Assembly (NCBI GenBank): GCA_008828725.1
Contig: MEHQ01000078.1
Location: 273,200-337,199 of the forward strand
Length of the DNA stretch: 64,000 bases
Direction of reading: 5' to 3'
Origin: Saccharina japonica
Lineage: Eukaryota > Sar > Phaeophyceae > Laminariales > Laminariaceae
Positions 32,235 to 44,830 of the stretch are shown here, in pieces. The notes beneath the pieces were generated by a model that saw only the letters and a program-made list of their open reading frames with translations, was not told the origin of the DNA and did not search any database. The position numbers were made by a program, and so were the translations under genes. Position 1 is the stretch's first letter; the number at the start of each line of letters is the position of its first letter.

Positions 32235-34921
32235 GAGGCAGGGAGAGGCAGGTTACACGCATGCGGTGCGATCCGGGTATACAGAGGTGAGCTACTTTCT
32301 TGTGATGCACCATAACACGAGCATGAAGAAGAAAAAAAAAACTAAGAACATGAACAAAAAAAACACACCTTTCGCCTTCCTGGAGTTGTACATGAAGTTG
32401 CGAGGCTTGATGTCTCTGTGAATTATCCCTTCCCCGTGAACATGTGCCAGGGCCGTCAGGAGGGCCCTCATGTAAACCGCCACCCCGGACAGCGTGATGG
32501 TTTTCATAGTTTGCCGGAAATCGTCATGCTCAAAAAAGGGCATCACCAATGCAAATGCACCCCCAGGAGTGCGAAGGACTCCTTGCACTCGGATCACGTT
32601 GTGGCGGCCTGCGACAGGGTTTTCCAACGAGAAAGCGGACGCAGCGGGGATAGGGCGGGGGGGGGGGAAGGGGGAAGCACGTGTGAGATTTTGTGCGTTA
32701 AGGAAATAGCACAGTAGTAGAAGTAAACGCGTAAATCGCATATCAGTTACGTATACCAGGTTTAAGCTACGAGTACGATGTGGTACACAATAACGCTCAC
32801 CACGTATGTGGCGCTCCCTTGACCCTCCTAAGTTAATTCGCGCAATACGACGTACTGCTACTACGACTACTGTCTGCTACACTGCTACTACGCTACGACG
32901 CACTACTCCTATTTACGTACGACTATGTACTGCTGTTGTACAGTACTACTAATACTCTACACCAGCAACTATTAATAATGTTGTACCTCGTACCCGGCTC
33001 CGGAGAACTTGCACGTACGTGCGAGTCTAACGAATCTGCACGTACATTCAATACGGTTTTATGTATAGCAGGAGTTGTAGATATGTATGGCCTACATGGG
33101 TATCATGGGATCGAGGTGCCAGGTGGGCCTCCTGCGGCTCCTGCGGAGGGCTGAGTATATTTCTGCACCTTGTGGGTGGGAGCAGGGTGCCAAATGGGAT
33201 CAGATCCGGGTGGGATCAGGTCCGGGTGGGAGCAAGGGTAAAGATGGTGCTAAAGTACGTGCAGATCTAACAGCCCACAGCACGTACGTGCAATTATACG
33301 GCTGGTGCCTGGTACCTGGTAGTATATACTGCCACTATATACTGCTGCTGCTGTTTGCTACCGCTGCTGCTGCCAGCTACTGCTATTGCTACTGCTACTA
33401 CTACCACTACTCGTACTATTTAATAGTGCTGCTGCTACCACTACTACGTAGTGCTGCTGCTACTGCATCACTGCTGCTCGTACTGCTGCTGTTTCTGCTA
33501 CGTACTACTACTGTGTCTGCTCTACTGCTGTACTACTACTGCGACCTGTACCGCTACATACAATACCACTATTCCTGCTGCTACTGCTGCTGTACAGCAG
33601 TACCGGTACGAGTACAACGTTTGGAGCTAAACTTCCGACCGCGCCGGCCGTATTTTGCGTCCATGCCTATGATGAGCCAATGGCTCGTACGTTACACCTG
33701 GTACATTCGCATATTTACAGTGTAAGGCTTACGAGTAAGAAATAACCTAATAAGGCAGAATAAGAACATAAGGCTCACTCTTTGGGGAACGCTAAGAAAA
33801 TAGAGGTTAAGAAAACGTGCTCAGCGGCGAGCGCTACACTAAATCCCATAGAATAGGCTATGCTCATCGTTGTTCGAGGATGGTGTCACAATATCATGAG
33901 GTTCTTGTTGGCGGGCCTATACTCTTGCAGACGACACGTACGGTATGAACATGTACCAGGTGCCTGGCTGGTACCTGGTATGTGTGTACTGCTGTAGAGC
34001 GTCGGTTAGCGGTACTGCTGAAGGTTTTGTTTTATGTTAAACCTCTTGATAACTGCCACTACGACCTGTTTCGGGCCCAGAGTCTACTCTTTGCTTGGAC
34101 ACCTCCCTTCATCCCAGCAGCCCGAGCTTCTATCGTACGTGTGATTCGTACTGCTGTTACTCGGGGTGCTGTACGTACGAGCTACAAATAGCAGTACACC
34201 AGTACACCAGGGCACCAGGGTACCAGGTACCAGCTATCGTACTCGTATGCTGCTGTAGTCGTCTCTATATTTTCGTCACCCTTCCCCTCTGGGTCCACAA
34301 GGAGTCATTCTGTACAGGTGCTATTCTGTACGACAGCGACGGCCACCAGTCGATACAGGGTAACAAACACCAGGTAGTCAACAACGTGCTGCTGCTGTGC
34401 TGCACGTAGTACTTGCTACTGCTGCGTGTGCGTACGAGTACACGAAGAGGCTGAATGACTCCCACAGACACGCCCACACCTCCACCCTACACGTCAACAT
34501 ATTCACCTCCAAGCTTTCGCATCTGCTCGAACTCGTTCAGGATTCTCGACGGCGAGCACGTCGGATTGATCCTTTTGAGCGCCACCAGGCCATCCGTTTC
34601 CTCTTCCACCCCACCCCCCCCCGCCGCCGCCTCGTCTGCAGCGTTGCCTTCCATCACCCCACCCCCCTCTCCCTTCGCATTTCCTCCGCCCTTCTCTTTG
34701 GTACGCTTCGCCGTCCAGACCGTCCCAAAGCTGCCCTCGCCAATCTTGGCCAAAACCTTGAAATTGGTCGGGAAATCATCCCCCCACCCGACCTGCGCCT
34801 CGCGAGACGGCTCCCCAGGGACTAAAGCTCCTATCTTCGGTCTGCGCTCGGCGATGTCGTGGGCCTCTCGTCGTCGCTTGAGGCTCGACGCCGACGATGG
34901 GGTCCTCGGTGAGGAGAGCAT
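30178..34921 (-). CDS. CDC7: CDC7-type cell-cycle serine/threonine kinase
   Basis: Four minus-strand exons, 34921-34507, 32608-32369, 32192-31864 and 30555-30178 (stop TAG), join with GT/AG borders (donors GTGAAT, GTGTGT, GTATGT; acceptors CGCAG, CCTAG, TCCAG) in consistent phase to give 453 residues. Kinase motifs appear in order: KIGEGSFGTVW, LVALKRINPTCSPSRILNE, MPFFEHDDFRQTM, GIIHRDIKPRNFMYNSR, FLIDFGLAE, GTTGFRAPEILWHC, VDVWSAGVILLCLLSRRYPL and a final DPKTRLSAKDALMHPFIEE. The FEHDDFR segment, the IKPRNFMYN loop, the insert between DFG and APE (here about 75 Arg/Ser-rich residues) and GFRAPEIL are typical of CDC7, the Dbf4-dependent kinase that phosphorylates MCM helicase at replication origins. 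Start: ATG at 34921 is the first in-frame ATG; the frame stays open upstream to about 35180, so a longer N-terminus through another exon is possible. The introns carry repeat-family copies and a MITE-like element. Confidence 0.85.
30897..31000 (+). repeat. CCGTAGTCGTATGACC dispersed repeat family
   Basis: ATGCATGGCCGTAGTCGTAT, GACCATAGACCCTGCATCC, AATGCCGGGACGGAGCATGT and CGGGTTTTCACCGACCAGCA follow each other. It lies in the third intron of CDC7, preceded by a G-rich stretch. Confidence 0.6.
31480..31690 (-). repeat. GATCTGTAT dispersed repeat family, copy 5 (inverted)
   Basis: On the minus strand it shows GATTCCCGCTTGATGATCTA, TTTCAGGGCAGATAGATTCC, TGATCTGTATGATCTGTATG, AGTTCATGTTGCCGGGTGGG, GTTGGATCTGTACTATG and a CCTCTCGCAATGGCAGG end. 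It lies in CDC7 intron 3. Confidence 0.6.
31736..31803. mobile_element. MITE-like foldback element
   Basis: CGCTCTGACCGGAAATGTTA with AAGGACCGCTTGGGC at the left and CTGACATTCCCGGGCAGAGTG then GTA at the right. It lies in CDC7 intron 3, about 60 bases from the third exon. Confidence 0.55.
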
Positions 34922-35739
34922 CTCGGCTCCCAGCGGAGACGGCAAAGCCAGGCCTGTTCTGAGTTCTGAGAAAACCGCGTCGGGAGTAAACTCGACTGCG
35001 TCTCGTGTGTGGGCACAAATGGGCCGGCGCGCCAAGCCTCGCCGGAGGGTCTCTCCCCAAGGTCTGCCAGAGGCCCAGCGAAGGATCGGCCACGCTGCTG
35101 GTTCGGGATATCCTTCCACGCAGATGATGAGAGCTTTCCGGCGAGCGAGCGAGCTTTCTTTCAAACGGCGACCTGGGGAGTTCTACTTTATGCCAGAGGC
35201 GTGTTTCTTCAGGGGCATGCGCAACAGAACGAAACCGTTTTTTTTTTTTTCGAAAAAGCGGAGATATACGCGGAATGTCAAACGGCACATGTTTTCGAGA
35301 GTTGTCCAACAGGAGCCGTACCCTCTCGCATCGGAGAGCCCACGTACATTAAAAAAAAAGCCTATCGTAACGGTTTGGCTTGAGCAGTGCCCTGTAGCTT
35401 GCACCACCGCAGACCCCTCAACTCTCGGGGAGCAGTCAGGATACACGCCCTGCTGCGACAACCCGCTGCCACTACCAGTTGTTGTCGTGGTGTGTCCTCC
35501 AGTTGTCGTCGGGTGGTCGTCGAGTTGTCGTCGAGTTGTCGTCGAGCTGCCGTCGAGCTTGCCGTCGGACACACACAACCTGTGCCTCGATACAACGCCA
35601 ACAAGAACAATCTCCATACGAGTTTACCCTAGTAGCTCGAGGGCAACAGCCGCGCGGCTGCTCAGGGCGGGACGACGACGACAGCAAGGCAGAGGCGATT
35701 CTCGGCGCCACGGCAGCAGCCGCTCTGGTTCCGTCCAGC
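34922..35739. promoter_or_regulatory. Bidirectional spacer between CDC7 and the kelch gene
   Basis: The two start codons face away from each other across 818 bases, which should hold both promoters and 5' untranslated regions. A tandem (GTTGTCGTC/GAGTTGTCGTC) stretch lies at about 35478-35565. No TATA box or Inr could be assigned with confidence. If CDC7 has a longer N-terminus, part of the spacer is coding. Confidence 0.4.
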
Positions 35740-38700
35740 ATGGGCGCCAAGTACTCCGCGGTGCACTGTATGAAGAGCAGCATGCAACAGGTCACCGAGG
35801 AGACCTCCGACCGAAACAAGGGAACTGGGTACAGAAATCGTCATAGCCAGTGGACTCAGTTGAACACTAGTGGCAGTTCTCCGTCGCCTCGATCGGGGCA
35901 CGATGTGGTTGTCATCGGGAGCAAGGCCTACCTGTTCGGAGGTTGCGGCGGGGAGCAGGTAAGGGGTGTGTGGTGGCGGCGTGTACGGTGTTTTGTCTGC
36001 GCGTGGTGTGGTGCTATGTACGCTACGGCACCAGGCCCTCAAGCGTATCATACACATTTTGTACCCTCGCATGAATATGTATACACTCCCTGAGAGGACG
36101 CTTTTTTTTCTGTCGTGGCAGTAACTGATCAGAAGTATAATACGTAGCAGTTCATTATGGAACGAAACCAAAGACACATGTTCTCGCCGCTTAAGGCGTG
36201 GAGTGTATTCAGGGCCACCCTTCGTATCAATAACGTCTGCACGTATGTATGACAGGAACACGACTAACAGCTGTTGTGTACTGCAGTAAGACGTTAAGCG
36301 CGTTTGTGAAGTTAGACCGACAGAAAGAAGCTCTGTGTTGGGAACGACAGACGAGGGACGGCAGTGGCATTGAATCTGCCAAACGAACCGGCACGTGATC
36401 ACCTGTCACGCTCTCGTGAACTTTTTGCAGCGGTCCTTGATGATTGGGCACCGGCATCACTTTTTGTTCGCTATTCGTAGGGCTGACCCACGACTACTGT
36501 TGGGCATAGCAAAACACAAGCTGCTCGGCAGTGCGAGATGTTGATCCAAGACATCTGTATGGGCAGAAGGCTCGTATACCGAAGTAAACGACATGCACTG
36601 AATGGTTTTTGGTATTGGACTGCACTCCAGGAGTCAGTCGGTGTTCGGCAACCATCAATTTTGCATTGAACGAGTTCGTCCACCGTAAAAATATTACAGC
36701 GGAGAGATGCGGAAGAGCGATACTCGTAATCACTGCCGTGGTGGTGTGGGTGGGTGTTCGTAATGAAATCTAAATGTGTGCAGTGCAGTTGTAGTATCAT
36801 AGCCCCGTTCGGCGGGAGGACGCGCTATTGCTGCCGTTCGGTCACCGATGGCTGGATGAATCACCCCGCCTATATCGTTTCATGCCTGGAAGCTTTACAG
36901 CCGCTGTTGCTGTTCGAGTATTACTGTTCCTGTAGCAACTATTAGTAGGTTATCGTCGGTCTTCGGTGTTGTGCTCATGATCAGGGTTCGGGCACACCCG
37001 ACACACCTAAGTTTAACCCTCCGCCACAGCGGTATGTCGGCACACCTAAGTTTAACCCCCCGCCACAGCCATATGTCGGTAGGCTTCGGTTTGGTCACCG
37101 ACGGCCGACTGAAAATCACGCCGCCTAATCACGCCGCCTATACATTGTTTCGTGCCCGGAGGTTCGCAGCCGCTGTTCATGTTCGAGTATTGGTAGCAAA
37201 GGCTGTGTGTACCGTCGGCCGTCATCCTGCTCATGTTTTTTCACGCGAGCCTGTCACCTAGCCAAAGGTTCGAGCCTCCATCACGGCAGTATGAGGGAGT
37301 GACTTTAACCGCCTTCAAGGTGCATAGGAACGAAAGGAACAAAGCGACACTGTTCGTGGCCGTTTGTTCCGTTCATATATATGTAAAAAATAACTTGTTT
37401 GGGCCCATGCAGAATCCTGGGCCTCACTAACCTGATCAGTACGAACAACAGTATCATTTCGCACATGTCACGACACAACACGCGCGTTTGTCCGCAGTTG
37501 GTGTCCTCGTCCATCTTCGGTGGTGTCCATCCACATCAAATGATATTTAATGTGTGCCCGTTCGGTCCTCCTCAAAAATAAACACAAGCACCATATTGTA
37601 AAATGAAACATAGAACAAGCGCGCCCAATGAGCGTGTCTAGCGTATCACGCAGCTTGCAAAGTTGAGTTTCAACCGTTCAATCGGTACTCACAACTCACA
37701 GCTGACGTATTCTGTATATTTTGTTAAAAAAAAGGACTCCAACAGATGTTCTTCCTCTTCCTAGGTAACTGTGATTCTTGAGCTGCACTGAATTCATTCG
37801 CTTTTGCATATAGCCAATCAACACCAATTCATCTGCCAAATAATCCTCCATTCGGTTCGTTCCAATGTTCTCTGCAGGGGGGTTAAAGCGCACTCTGAGT
37901 CCCCAAAACGCGCACTTGCCTACCGTATGATACGTATTTTTGCCGATTGTGAACCGCCGTGTGCACCCATTCAGGCGAAGCGATAACAACAACAATAACG
38001 GCCGATCGTTTCACTGGGTGTACAGCGGTACCGCTATCTCGCAAAAGACATGTCATATCATCAGCGAGGTCAGAATGGCGCACCGTTAAACAACTCTCTT
38101 CTACGTACGTAGACAACGCAGAAGGAAGTCGTCCCAAAAAACATGAAGAATTAAAAAAAATCCGCGCTCCTATCAGATTGCTCGCCAGTAGATCTTACAA
38201 TATGTTAGCGCGGAAAGTTCCGGGAAATACTTGTGGGTAGGCGTGGTCCGTCCTTCAGAATCACGATCCGCAATTCATGCTTCAATGCGAACGCGGCGCT
38301 GCCGTATTTCTGCCCAATTTCGGCCCGTTTTGGGTGAAGGTTAAGGTGATCGTTGGGGTAAGGGTTAGGGTTAGGGTTAGGAGCTGGGCTGGGTCTCCGC
38401 CCATACCTTGATCGCACCCGGAAATGCTTCATAGCCCGCAAACAAATGCCTTACGTGTACAGCCTACCCGCCCAAAAGTCCGTGCTAACAGATTGCAATA
38501 GGATCTCGGAATAAAATACGTGAATACGTTACATTGACATTCCCCCGCGATTTTTTTCGTCGATTGCGCCGCCTGTCGTCGTTCGCCGATTGCCGCCGTC
38601 TGTCGTCGCTCCCCTCAGGACCAAATCACGTGTCTCAACGATGTGTACGTTTTCGACCTGGAGCTCCACCGCTGGGATAAGGTGCACGTCAAGGGTGACG

Positions 38701-39629
38701 CGCCCTTGCCTCGAGCGTCGTTCGGCATGTGCGCGGGGCCGGCCCCGGGGACGCTCATCGTCGCCGGCGGCACGGGGGTGGAGATGGACAGCCTGCGAGC
38801 TGACGTGGTGGAGTACAACGTGCCGAAGCGAACCTGGACTAGGATCCTCACCGACTCGGAGAAAACTCCGTGCAAGTTCTACGGCCAGAGCGTGTGCACG
38901 TACGGGGACAACCTGCTCCTCTTCGGGGGCTCGACGGGGCTGCACTACACGAACGACCTGTTCGAGTACAACGTGCGAACGAACAACTGGAAGCGGTTGG
39001 TGGCCTCGGGACGCATGCCCTCCCCGAGGTACAAGCACCAGGCGGTCGTCGTGGGGCACAAGATGTACGTCATCGGCGGCGGCTGCTTCAAGCCGGAGCA
39101 GAGCGGCATCGACCTCTACTGCCTGGACCTCCGAACCCTCGTCTGGGAGGAGACGGAGATGAAGGGGGAGCTCCCGAAGGCGCGAGTGGCCCACAGTTGC
39201 AGCTTCGACGCGGAAACCGAGACCATCTTCCTCTGGGGGGGCTTCACGAGCGAGCTCAGCCGCCTCCAAGACTTCTTCGGCTTCCACTGCCCCACCTCGA
39301 CTTGGGTACGGATGACCCCGGAGCCCGTGCAAGCCCCGGTGGCGGGCGGCGCGGCGGACCTCGCCGGGACGCCCCCCGCGCGGGCTTTCCACTCCGCGGC
39401 GTTTTTCCAGGGGGGGCTGTACGTGTTCAGCGGTGCGAACGGTGACGTCCGGTACTCCGACGTGTGGCGATTCCAGGTGCGCAGCACCCCGCCGACCCTG
39501 TCCATGCTCGTGGCGCACAAGCTGAGGTCGGGGAGCAGCGACCCCTTGCGAGACCTGGCATTACGGGTCCCGCTGGAGCTGGTGCAGGGTGTACGAAACA
39601 TGAACGAGCACGCCGACAGACTCTGCTGA
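35740..39629 (+). CDS. Kelch-repeat beta-propeller protein
   Basis: Exon 1 (35740-35958) and exon 2 (38619-39629, stop TGA) join in phase 0 through GAGCAG|GTAAGG and CCTCAG|GACCAA, giving 409 residues. Six kelch-type blades are recognisable by their Gly-rich strand ends: KAYLFGGCGG, TLIVAGGTG, NLLLFGGSTG, KMYVIGGGC, TIFLWGGFTS and GLYVFSGANG, each followed at the usual spacing by a Trp such as RWDKV, RTWTRI, NNWKRL, LVWEET and STWVRM. The junction restores the continuous stretch EQDQITCLNDVYVFDLELHR, as expected within a blade. The start codon is the first ATG before a well-formed exon; the frame is open further upstream but that part is low-complexity. The protein starts MGAKYS, which fits the MGxxxS N-myristoylation pattern. 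Kelch propellers are protein-interaction scaffolds; no BTB or other catalytic domain is seen. The specific partner is unknown. Confidence 0.85.
36800..37200 (+). repeat. Tandem duplication in the kelch intron
   Basis: A stretch beginning GGTCACCGATGGCTGGATGA and containing CGCCTATATCGTTTC, CAGCCGCTGTTGCTGTTCG and AGTATT (about 36838-36945) recurs diverged at about 37093-37198. Between them ACACCTAAGTTTAACCC(T/C)CC is repeated twice (37003 and 37040). Confidence 0.5.
38357..38381 (+). repeat. Short interstitial telomere-like repeat
   Basis: GTAAGGGTTAGGGTTAGGG followed by TTAGG: about three and a half TTAGGG units in the kelch intron. Single or double CCCTAA units also occur near 11188. Confidence 0.6.
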
Positions 39630-39817
39630 CTTGGCGACGCGGGGTCGGACTCGGACTCGGGGTCGGTGCCAGGGGGTGTTGATTTTATTTTATGTTTTAA
39701 GCCACGGGCCCGCGAGGTCGGGGCGGGGGCAAAATCACACCCTCAATGCATGTTCATGTTTTTATGTGGGGTTTGTGGCGTGGGGGGGGGGTATTTACGT
39801 TTTGTATGGTGTGGTGT

Positions 39818-39877
<60 letters not shown>

Positions 39878-42800
39878 CTAGGCGCGTAGTAAGGTGTGAA
39901 TATCATGTGCGCTGGATGGGATTTTCAAGGCACGGCGATCGTATACGATGCTACTACTGGAAGGGCGGCGGCAGCACCGGTGGCGGGGGCGGGGCGGGGG
40001 GGGGTAAGAGCAATCACGCTACCACACGGACGTGCGGTTGGTTCGGGTGGGGGTATGGGCGTGGGCGTTAACCGCTCCGCCCGCTGCCGGCAAGCATAGA
40101 CGGGAACCCTCGCGAGCATTTATTCGATGCTCTTCGGGAGTTGGAGTTGCGTGTTAAGTCACCGCAATATTTAAATCCCGACGAGGATTCCCGCCGCCTC
40201 CTCTCCCTCTGGGGGGGAAGGCTGATTTTTATTTTACAGGAAGAGGGGGGGGGGGTAGATTCTTGGGACGCAACGTAGTGCGGTTCGTAGAAATCTCATT
40301 CTTCAGGCTCATTCTCGTGTACGGAGGCGGGAGGGGGGGGGGGGGGGGGGGGTTACACCGAGCGGGGCAACGTGGAACCATTTCCATTGGTCTCTTATGA
40401 GGGGAGGAGGGCCATGTCTTATTTTTTTGTTTTTACACGCTGTTTGTTTTTCGAGAAAAATCATAATTTTTGCGGTCCGGGCCAAGCGCTTCCGAGAACA
40501 GCGCAGCTGCGACTAAACGCCCGTCTTGCACACATCACCATATGTCACATGTATCCCGACGAAACAATCGGTGTAAGTTGCTGAGCAATTCGAGCACGAT
40601 GCGCATCTAATCATCATGTTTCACCCCTCTTGTGGCCTGCACATCATGTATGCCGGGGGCTTCAACCCCCCCCCCCCCGCCTATGTAGGCCAAGGGGACA
40701 TAGGAAAACCATTGTCAGGCGCACACGGAGGATACTACCTGTGTGTGTATGCCTTCAAAAGTCACTGTCTTGACTTCATCGCTGAAATCCGCTCCAAACC
40801 CTTTGCGTTGAAAATACCTACAGTATCTGCGCACCTACACCGCCAACAGCAGATACAAGTGTCGTATACGAACTTCTTCCCCTCGAGACGCGACATGCGA
40901 CGCTGCTAGTTTCTTCGCTACGCCATTCCTTCGTCCTCCTTGCACGATGCGAGAAGGAGGTGTCGGCCCTCTCGCACGGAAACATAATTCTAGCCTACAC
41001 ATAAAAAAAAACAAAGTGTACGCCTAGGCTCTCGCCGTGTGTAGGAAATTGTACGACATATCTACCCCGTTTTCGCTCGTTCAGAATAAGGATGTAATAA
41101 TTTTAGCCATAAGGATGTTAGCCATAATGATGTCAGCCATAAGATTGATAGCCATGAGGATGTTATCCATTAGGATGTTAGCCTAAGACCTGATTTCAGG
41201 TTCCTTGCGAGAGGGTCAATACGGTGCTCGAAGTATCTATTCCACCTGGGTCATTGTACTTGACATGCTACACCGATGATGTCACCGGCAAGACAGTACT
41301 TTCCCTAAATAATAATATTTCCTTGGTCTCTCACCCCCGCGCACAATACATTGGTAGTATACGTAGTTATTGGTATTGCATACTATTAATAGAAACCTTC
41401 GATCAGAGGTGGACACTCCTTTTTCGTAATCAACAATGTACGAGTGCGTCAGTCGTGCGTAGTTTGCCGTGCCTCTGGTTGAAAGCTCAAGAGCGTCTCT
41501 GCTGACAGGAGGGGATCGCCCGCTTCCACTACGCCGCGAGACCGGTCCGACTCTGACTCCACGTACAGCAGTGGGTCTCCAAAACGTCAAAGTAATTAAT
41601 ATTTTTCCAACTTTAGGGGGCACGCAAATAAGCGATCGCCCACAAATCCAAAACCATTCCTCTGAACTCAGCAGGGGCCCAGGCCCGCCATCACCGCGGC
41701 CCCGGTTATATAAGGTGGACCCGCAGAAAGAAGGACACGCTCGCAAAAAAATACAGAGTGATACTATTTGGTGATATATCACCATGTATCCGTGTCTCAT
41801 GCATGCCTACATATCAGTAGGAAACCCGCTAGGATGTCCTCTCCTCGTATGGCCCAGACGCCACAAGTTTTCGGCGAGGCTTTCTCCCCGTGAGCTATGG
41901 ACGCCTTATTAGCCCGTGATGGAACGAATGCGTTGCTGTATGCTTACACGCAGAACTTGATCAATAAACACCCATATACAGGTGATGACAGCACGCTGTT
42001 CATTTATCACGCCAGTTGTCAGCTGCCTGGTTAATTTCATTGTGTGGAAGCATGTTTTTGACTGGGCACACCCGTCGGTCTTGCATACAACATCGTAGTA
42101 TTTTTATTGGACCGTGGGGGGGAGGGGTTGTGCTCATGACGTGTATTTCCGTAGTCGTATGACCATAGATTCTCGCGTCCCTACAATGCCGGGACGGAGC
42201 ACGTTGGGTTTTCACCAACCAGGCAGGCATTGCTTGCACGAAGCGCGACGCGCCGTGAGGCGTTGGGTGAGTCGCATGAAGAGTGAGATGCGCCTTACTG
42301 AGAACCGCTTGTGAGGCGGACTTGCATACGGACGACAGCCTCCAATTAATTGATTTGTGGCCGCTGGGCGTTTTAATTGACGAGCCGTTGAAAAGCAACG
42401 TACGTTTTTATTTCCTTCAGAATTACACCCACGCTTTGAGGGCAAGGTATTTGCGAATACGAGGACTGAGATTGTTTTTGCAGCATTTAAAGAAATGAGA
42501 CAATACTGGATCGATATACGATAACCCTCGGGGTTTTTATCAGGTATCGTAACTCATCAAGTAAAACGACTTTAGTACGTAGAGGATGTATTCCAGGGCA
42601 AACAAAGCGCATTTATTTTCATTTGATCGGAAAGGGTTGCAGATAATGTGAACGACCGGTACTTCTCCGAGAGAGTCGCGGTGAAAACGTCTGCCTTGTT
42701 TTCTTCATGACGAGGCTAGGTACGGTATCGGAGGCATGCCATTTACTGAAACCGCAATGAACACTACCAACTACGGCATCAACAGGCATGTTCTCCTTCG

Positions 42801-43305
42801 TTGGCACGTTGCAGCAACTACATGCGTTGCACAGCAGTGCCACCAAAAGTCATCTCAGCGGACAATCCACCTCATACTCTGTTGGATACCATCGCGATCG
42901 ATGGTGGAATACTTTCGTAGAGCCCCACCATGTTCGATTTTGTCTTCTCACATTAGTGGGAGAAATTGTGTGAGGTCTCCTGAAGGAAGTTTCGATTCGG
43001 ACACACAGCCAGCAGACAATATGCCACACGTGCATTTCTCCACGTCATCCTGGCGGGGGGGGGTTGCCTAGCTACTGTACGCACTTGCACATCACATCAT
43101 CATGCGCCTGCTGGCGTTGACCTAAGATTATGGCAACCGTTAGACAAAACAAGCGGATATCGCTAGTTCCTTCGAATGCTACAACATTGGGTGAACAAAC
43201 CCAAACCCAAACCCAAACCTCTATTTGTATCTCTCTACCGAATCATCTTCGCCGCCCGTTATATCGCGGGCAAGCAGCACACAGCCGAGCAGAGATCAGA
43301 CCAAC
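39630..43305. other. Non-coding region downstream of the kelch gene
   Basis: No supported exon. A poly-G tract of about 60 bases starts near 39817, another starts near 40334, and a run of imperfect GCCATAAGGATGTTA units lies at about 41095-41185. A CCGTAGTCGTATGACC family element covers 42107-42331. Confidence 0.5.
42107..42331 (+). repeat. CCGTAGTCGTATGACC dispersed repeat family, long copy
   Basis: A G-rich start, then GCTCATGACGTGTATTTCCG, TAGTCGTATGACCATAGA, AATGCCGGGACGGAGCACGT, GGGTTTTCACCAACCAGGCA, GCACGAAGCGCGACGCGCCG, GAGTCGCATGAAGAGTGAGA and CCGCTTGTGAGGCGGACTTG. It matches the copy at 46477-46705 along its length. Confidence 0.65.
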
Positions 43306-44221
43306 CTACAACTTAAATCCGCTGGGGCTTCCCACGTACAGCAGAGGCCTGGGAACCGCGGCTGCCAAAATCTTTCCGTTGGGCGAAATCTTTCCGTTGG
43401 ACGAAATCTTTCCGTTGGGCGGAATCTTTCCGTTGGACGAAATCTTTCCGTTGGACAAAATATTTCCGCTGGGTGCACTCCTTCTACCCCCCCGAGAAAC
43501 AGCTCTGACTACCGCCTCCTCAGCCTGAAGCACCCCCGAGGGTATCGGCGGCACCTCTCCCGCCGTAAGCAGCAGCCCCTGGGAGCCTCTCGCGGTCCCC
43601 CTGCCACCAAAATCTCGGCGGTCGGTACCACCACGCCTCCCATCCCAAGCGTCGCCGACGGTTGCACGGTAGTGTCCGTCGAGGCGTTGCATCCGAGTGG
43701 CGGTGGTGGAGTCCTCGGAGCTTGGCCGGCTCTTTCCTCGCTGTCGCGTTGCTGCCGCCCCCGCGCGGGATGCCGTCGGCGTCGACGGCTTCGAGGAGGA
43801 TTGGGGCCCCGCTCGGTCGGTCAGGAGAGAGGGCAAACTTTGACGGCGCACCCACCCGCGCGAGGCGGGCTGGAGGCGGATGAAGCCGCCTTCCAAGGGC
43901 GGTTCTGACGGCGGCTTATCCCCTCGCGAAAGCGGCCGCCGATGCCGATGTCGCCCCTCATGCGGCAGCGGTGTCGACGCCCGCCGCCGCCTCTGCTGCT
44001 GCTGCTGCTTGCTGTCGACGATGACCGGCGTTGGGAGCCGGGATCGGCAGGGGGAGGGGAGGTCGTGTACGGGTGGTGTCACCACCCTAGCGGCAACCTT
44101 GTCCTCGAAGGAGTGAAGAAGCATCTTCATCTGAGACGGGACATCGATTTCGGCGCCCCGGAGGAGCTGCCACGCGCTGCGGGAGTGGCCGGTCGGTGTC
44201 GGTCCGTCCAATTCCCAAGCG
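43306..44221 (-). CDS. Candidate exon, low-complexity protein of unknown function
   Basis: A minus-strand block starting after an acceptor (GCACGGCAG) at 44221 stays open for about 300 codons. It encodes AWELDGPTPTGHSRSAWQLL and then QMKMLLHSFEDKVAARVV, which look like folded protein, followed by a long Ser/Arg/Pro/Gly-rich tail with a QQQQQRRRR run. Near the end is a six-residue repeat NGKISS/NGKIPP, produced by six 18-bp units. A GTGGGA donor occurs at 43335; otherwise translation stops at 43306. The first block requires the previous exon to end in phase 2. No family was recognised. Confidence 0.35.
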
Positions 44222-44639
44222 CTGCCGTGCCACGCAGCAGAGCGGGAAATGCGTGGTAGGGGTGCGATCGGACATCGGGAAAGTTGGGAGAGTGAGAAGA
44301 AAAAGCCGTTTTTTTTTTAATCAAAAGGGTTATCGTTGTGCTCTCTGGGCTTTTGAATAGCAGCCGTGCGAGATTGCACTGGTAGTGATAATAATATGTC
44401 GTTCATAACAAGGGGGACCGTTGTGCTTTCTGGTCTGTTGACTACCGCCTAAGCGAAGTTGTGCTAGTCATGAGAATGGCAAGTCCTGGTCTATTATGTG
44501 TACGACGAGTGCTGCCTCGCGTGCTCACGTGCGAAGGGCGTGGAACACGTTTCAAGATGTTCCTGCAACACATTCAAATGAAACAAGAAATACCGCGTCT
44601 ACGAATAAGCTCTTTCCCTCTCTCCCTTCCTCTCCCCGT

Positions 44640-44830
44640 CCCCGTCGGCCCTTCTCCCTTTGCCTCCCTCCCTCCCTCCCCCCCTCCCCTCCTCCCTTCC
44701 CTCCTCACCTCTCTCTTCCCCCCCCCCTCCCCTCCTCCTCTCCCTCCCTCCCTCCTCCCTCCCTCCTCCTTCGCCTCCTCTTCCCTCCCTCCCTCCCTCC
44801 CCGCCACCCACCACCCCCCCTCCCTCTATC
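44640..44830 (+). repeat. Pyrimidine-rich (CCCT)n microsatellite
   Basis: About 190 bases of CCCTCCCT-type sequence on the plus strand, with several C runs. Pro/Ser and Arg/Gly/Glu open frames across it are artefacts. Confidence 0.85.

Noticed and set aside
34455-35846. 463-residue plus-strand frame
   Set aside because: Runs opposite the CDC7 first exon, where the minus frame shows kinase motifs; the plus frame is low-complexity.
38357-38381. Telomere end
   Set aside because: Only about three TTAGGG units inside an intron; not a chromosome end.
38529-39518. 329-residue minus-strand frame and other frames opposite the kelch exon
   Set aside because: Shadows of the GC-rich kelch coding exon, whose plus frame has clear kelch blades.
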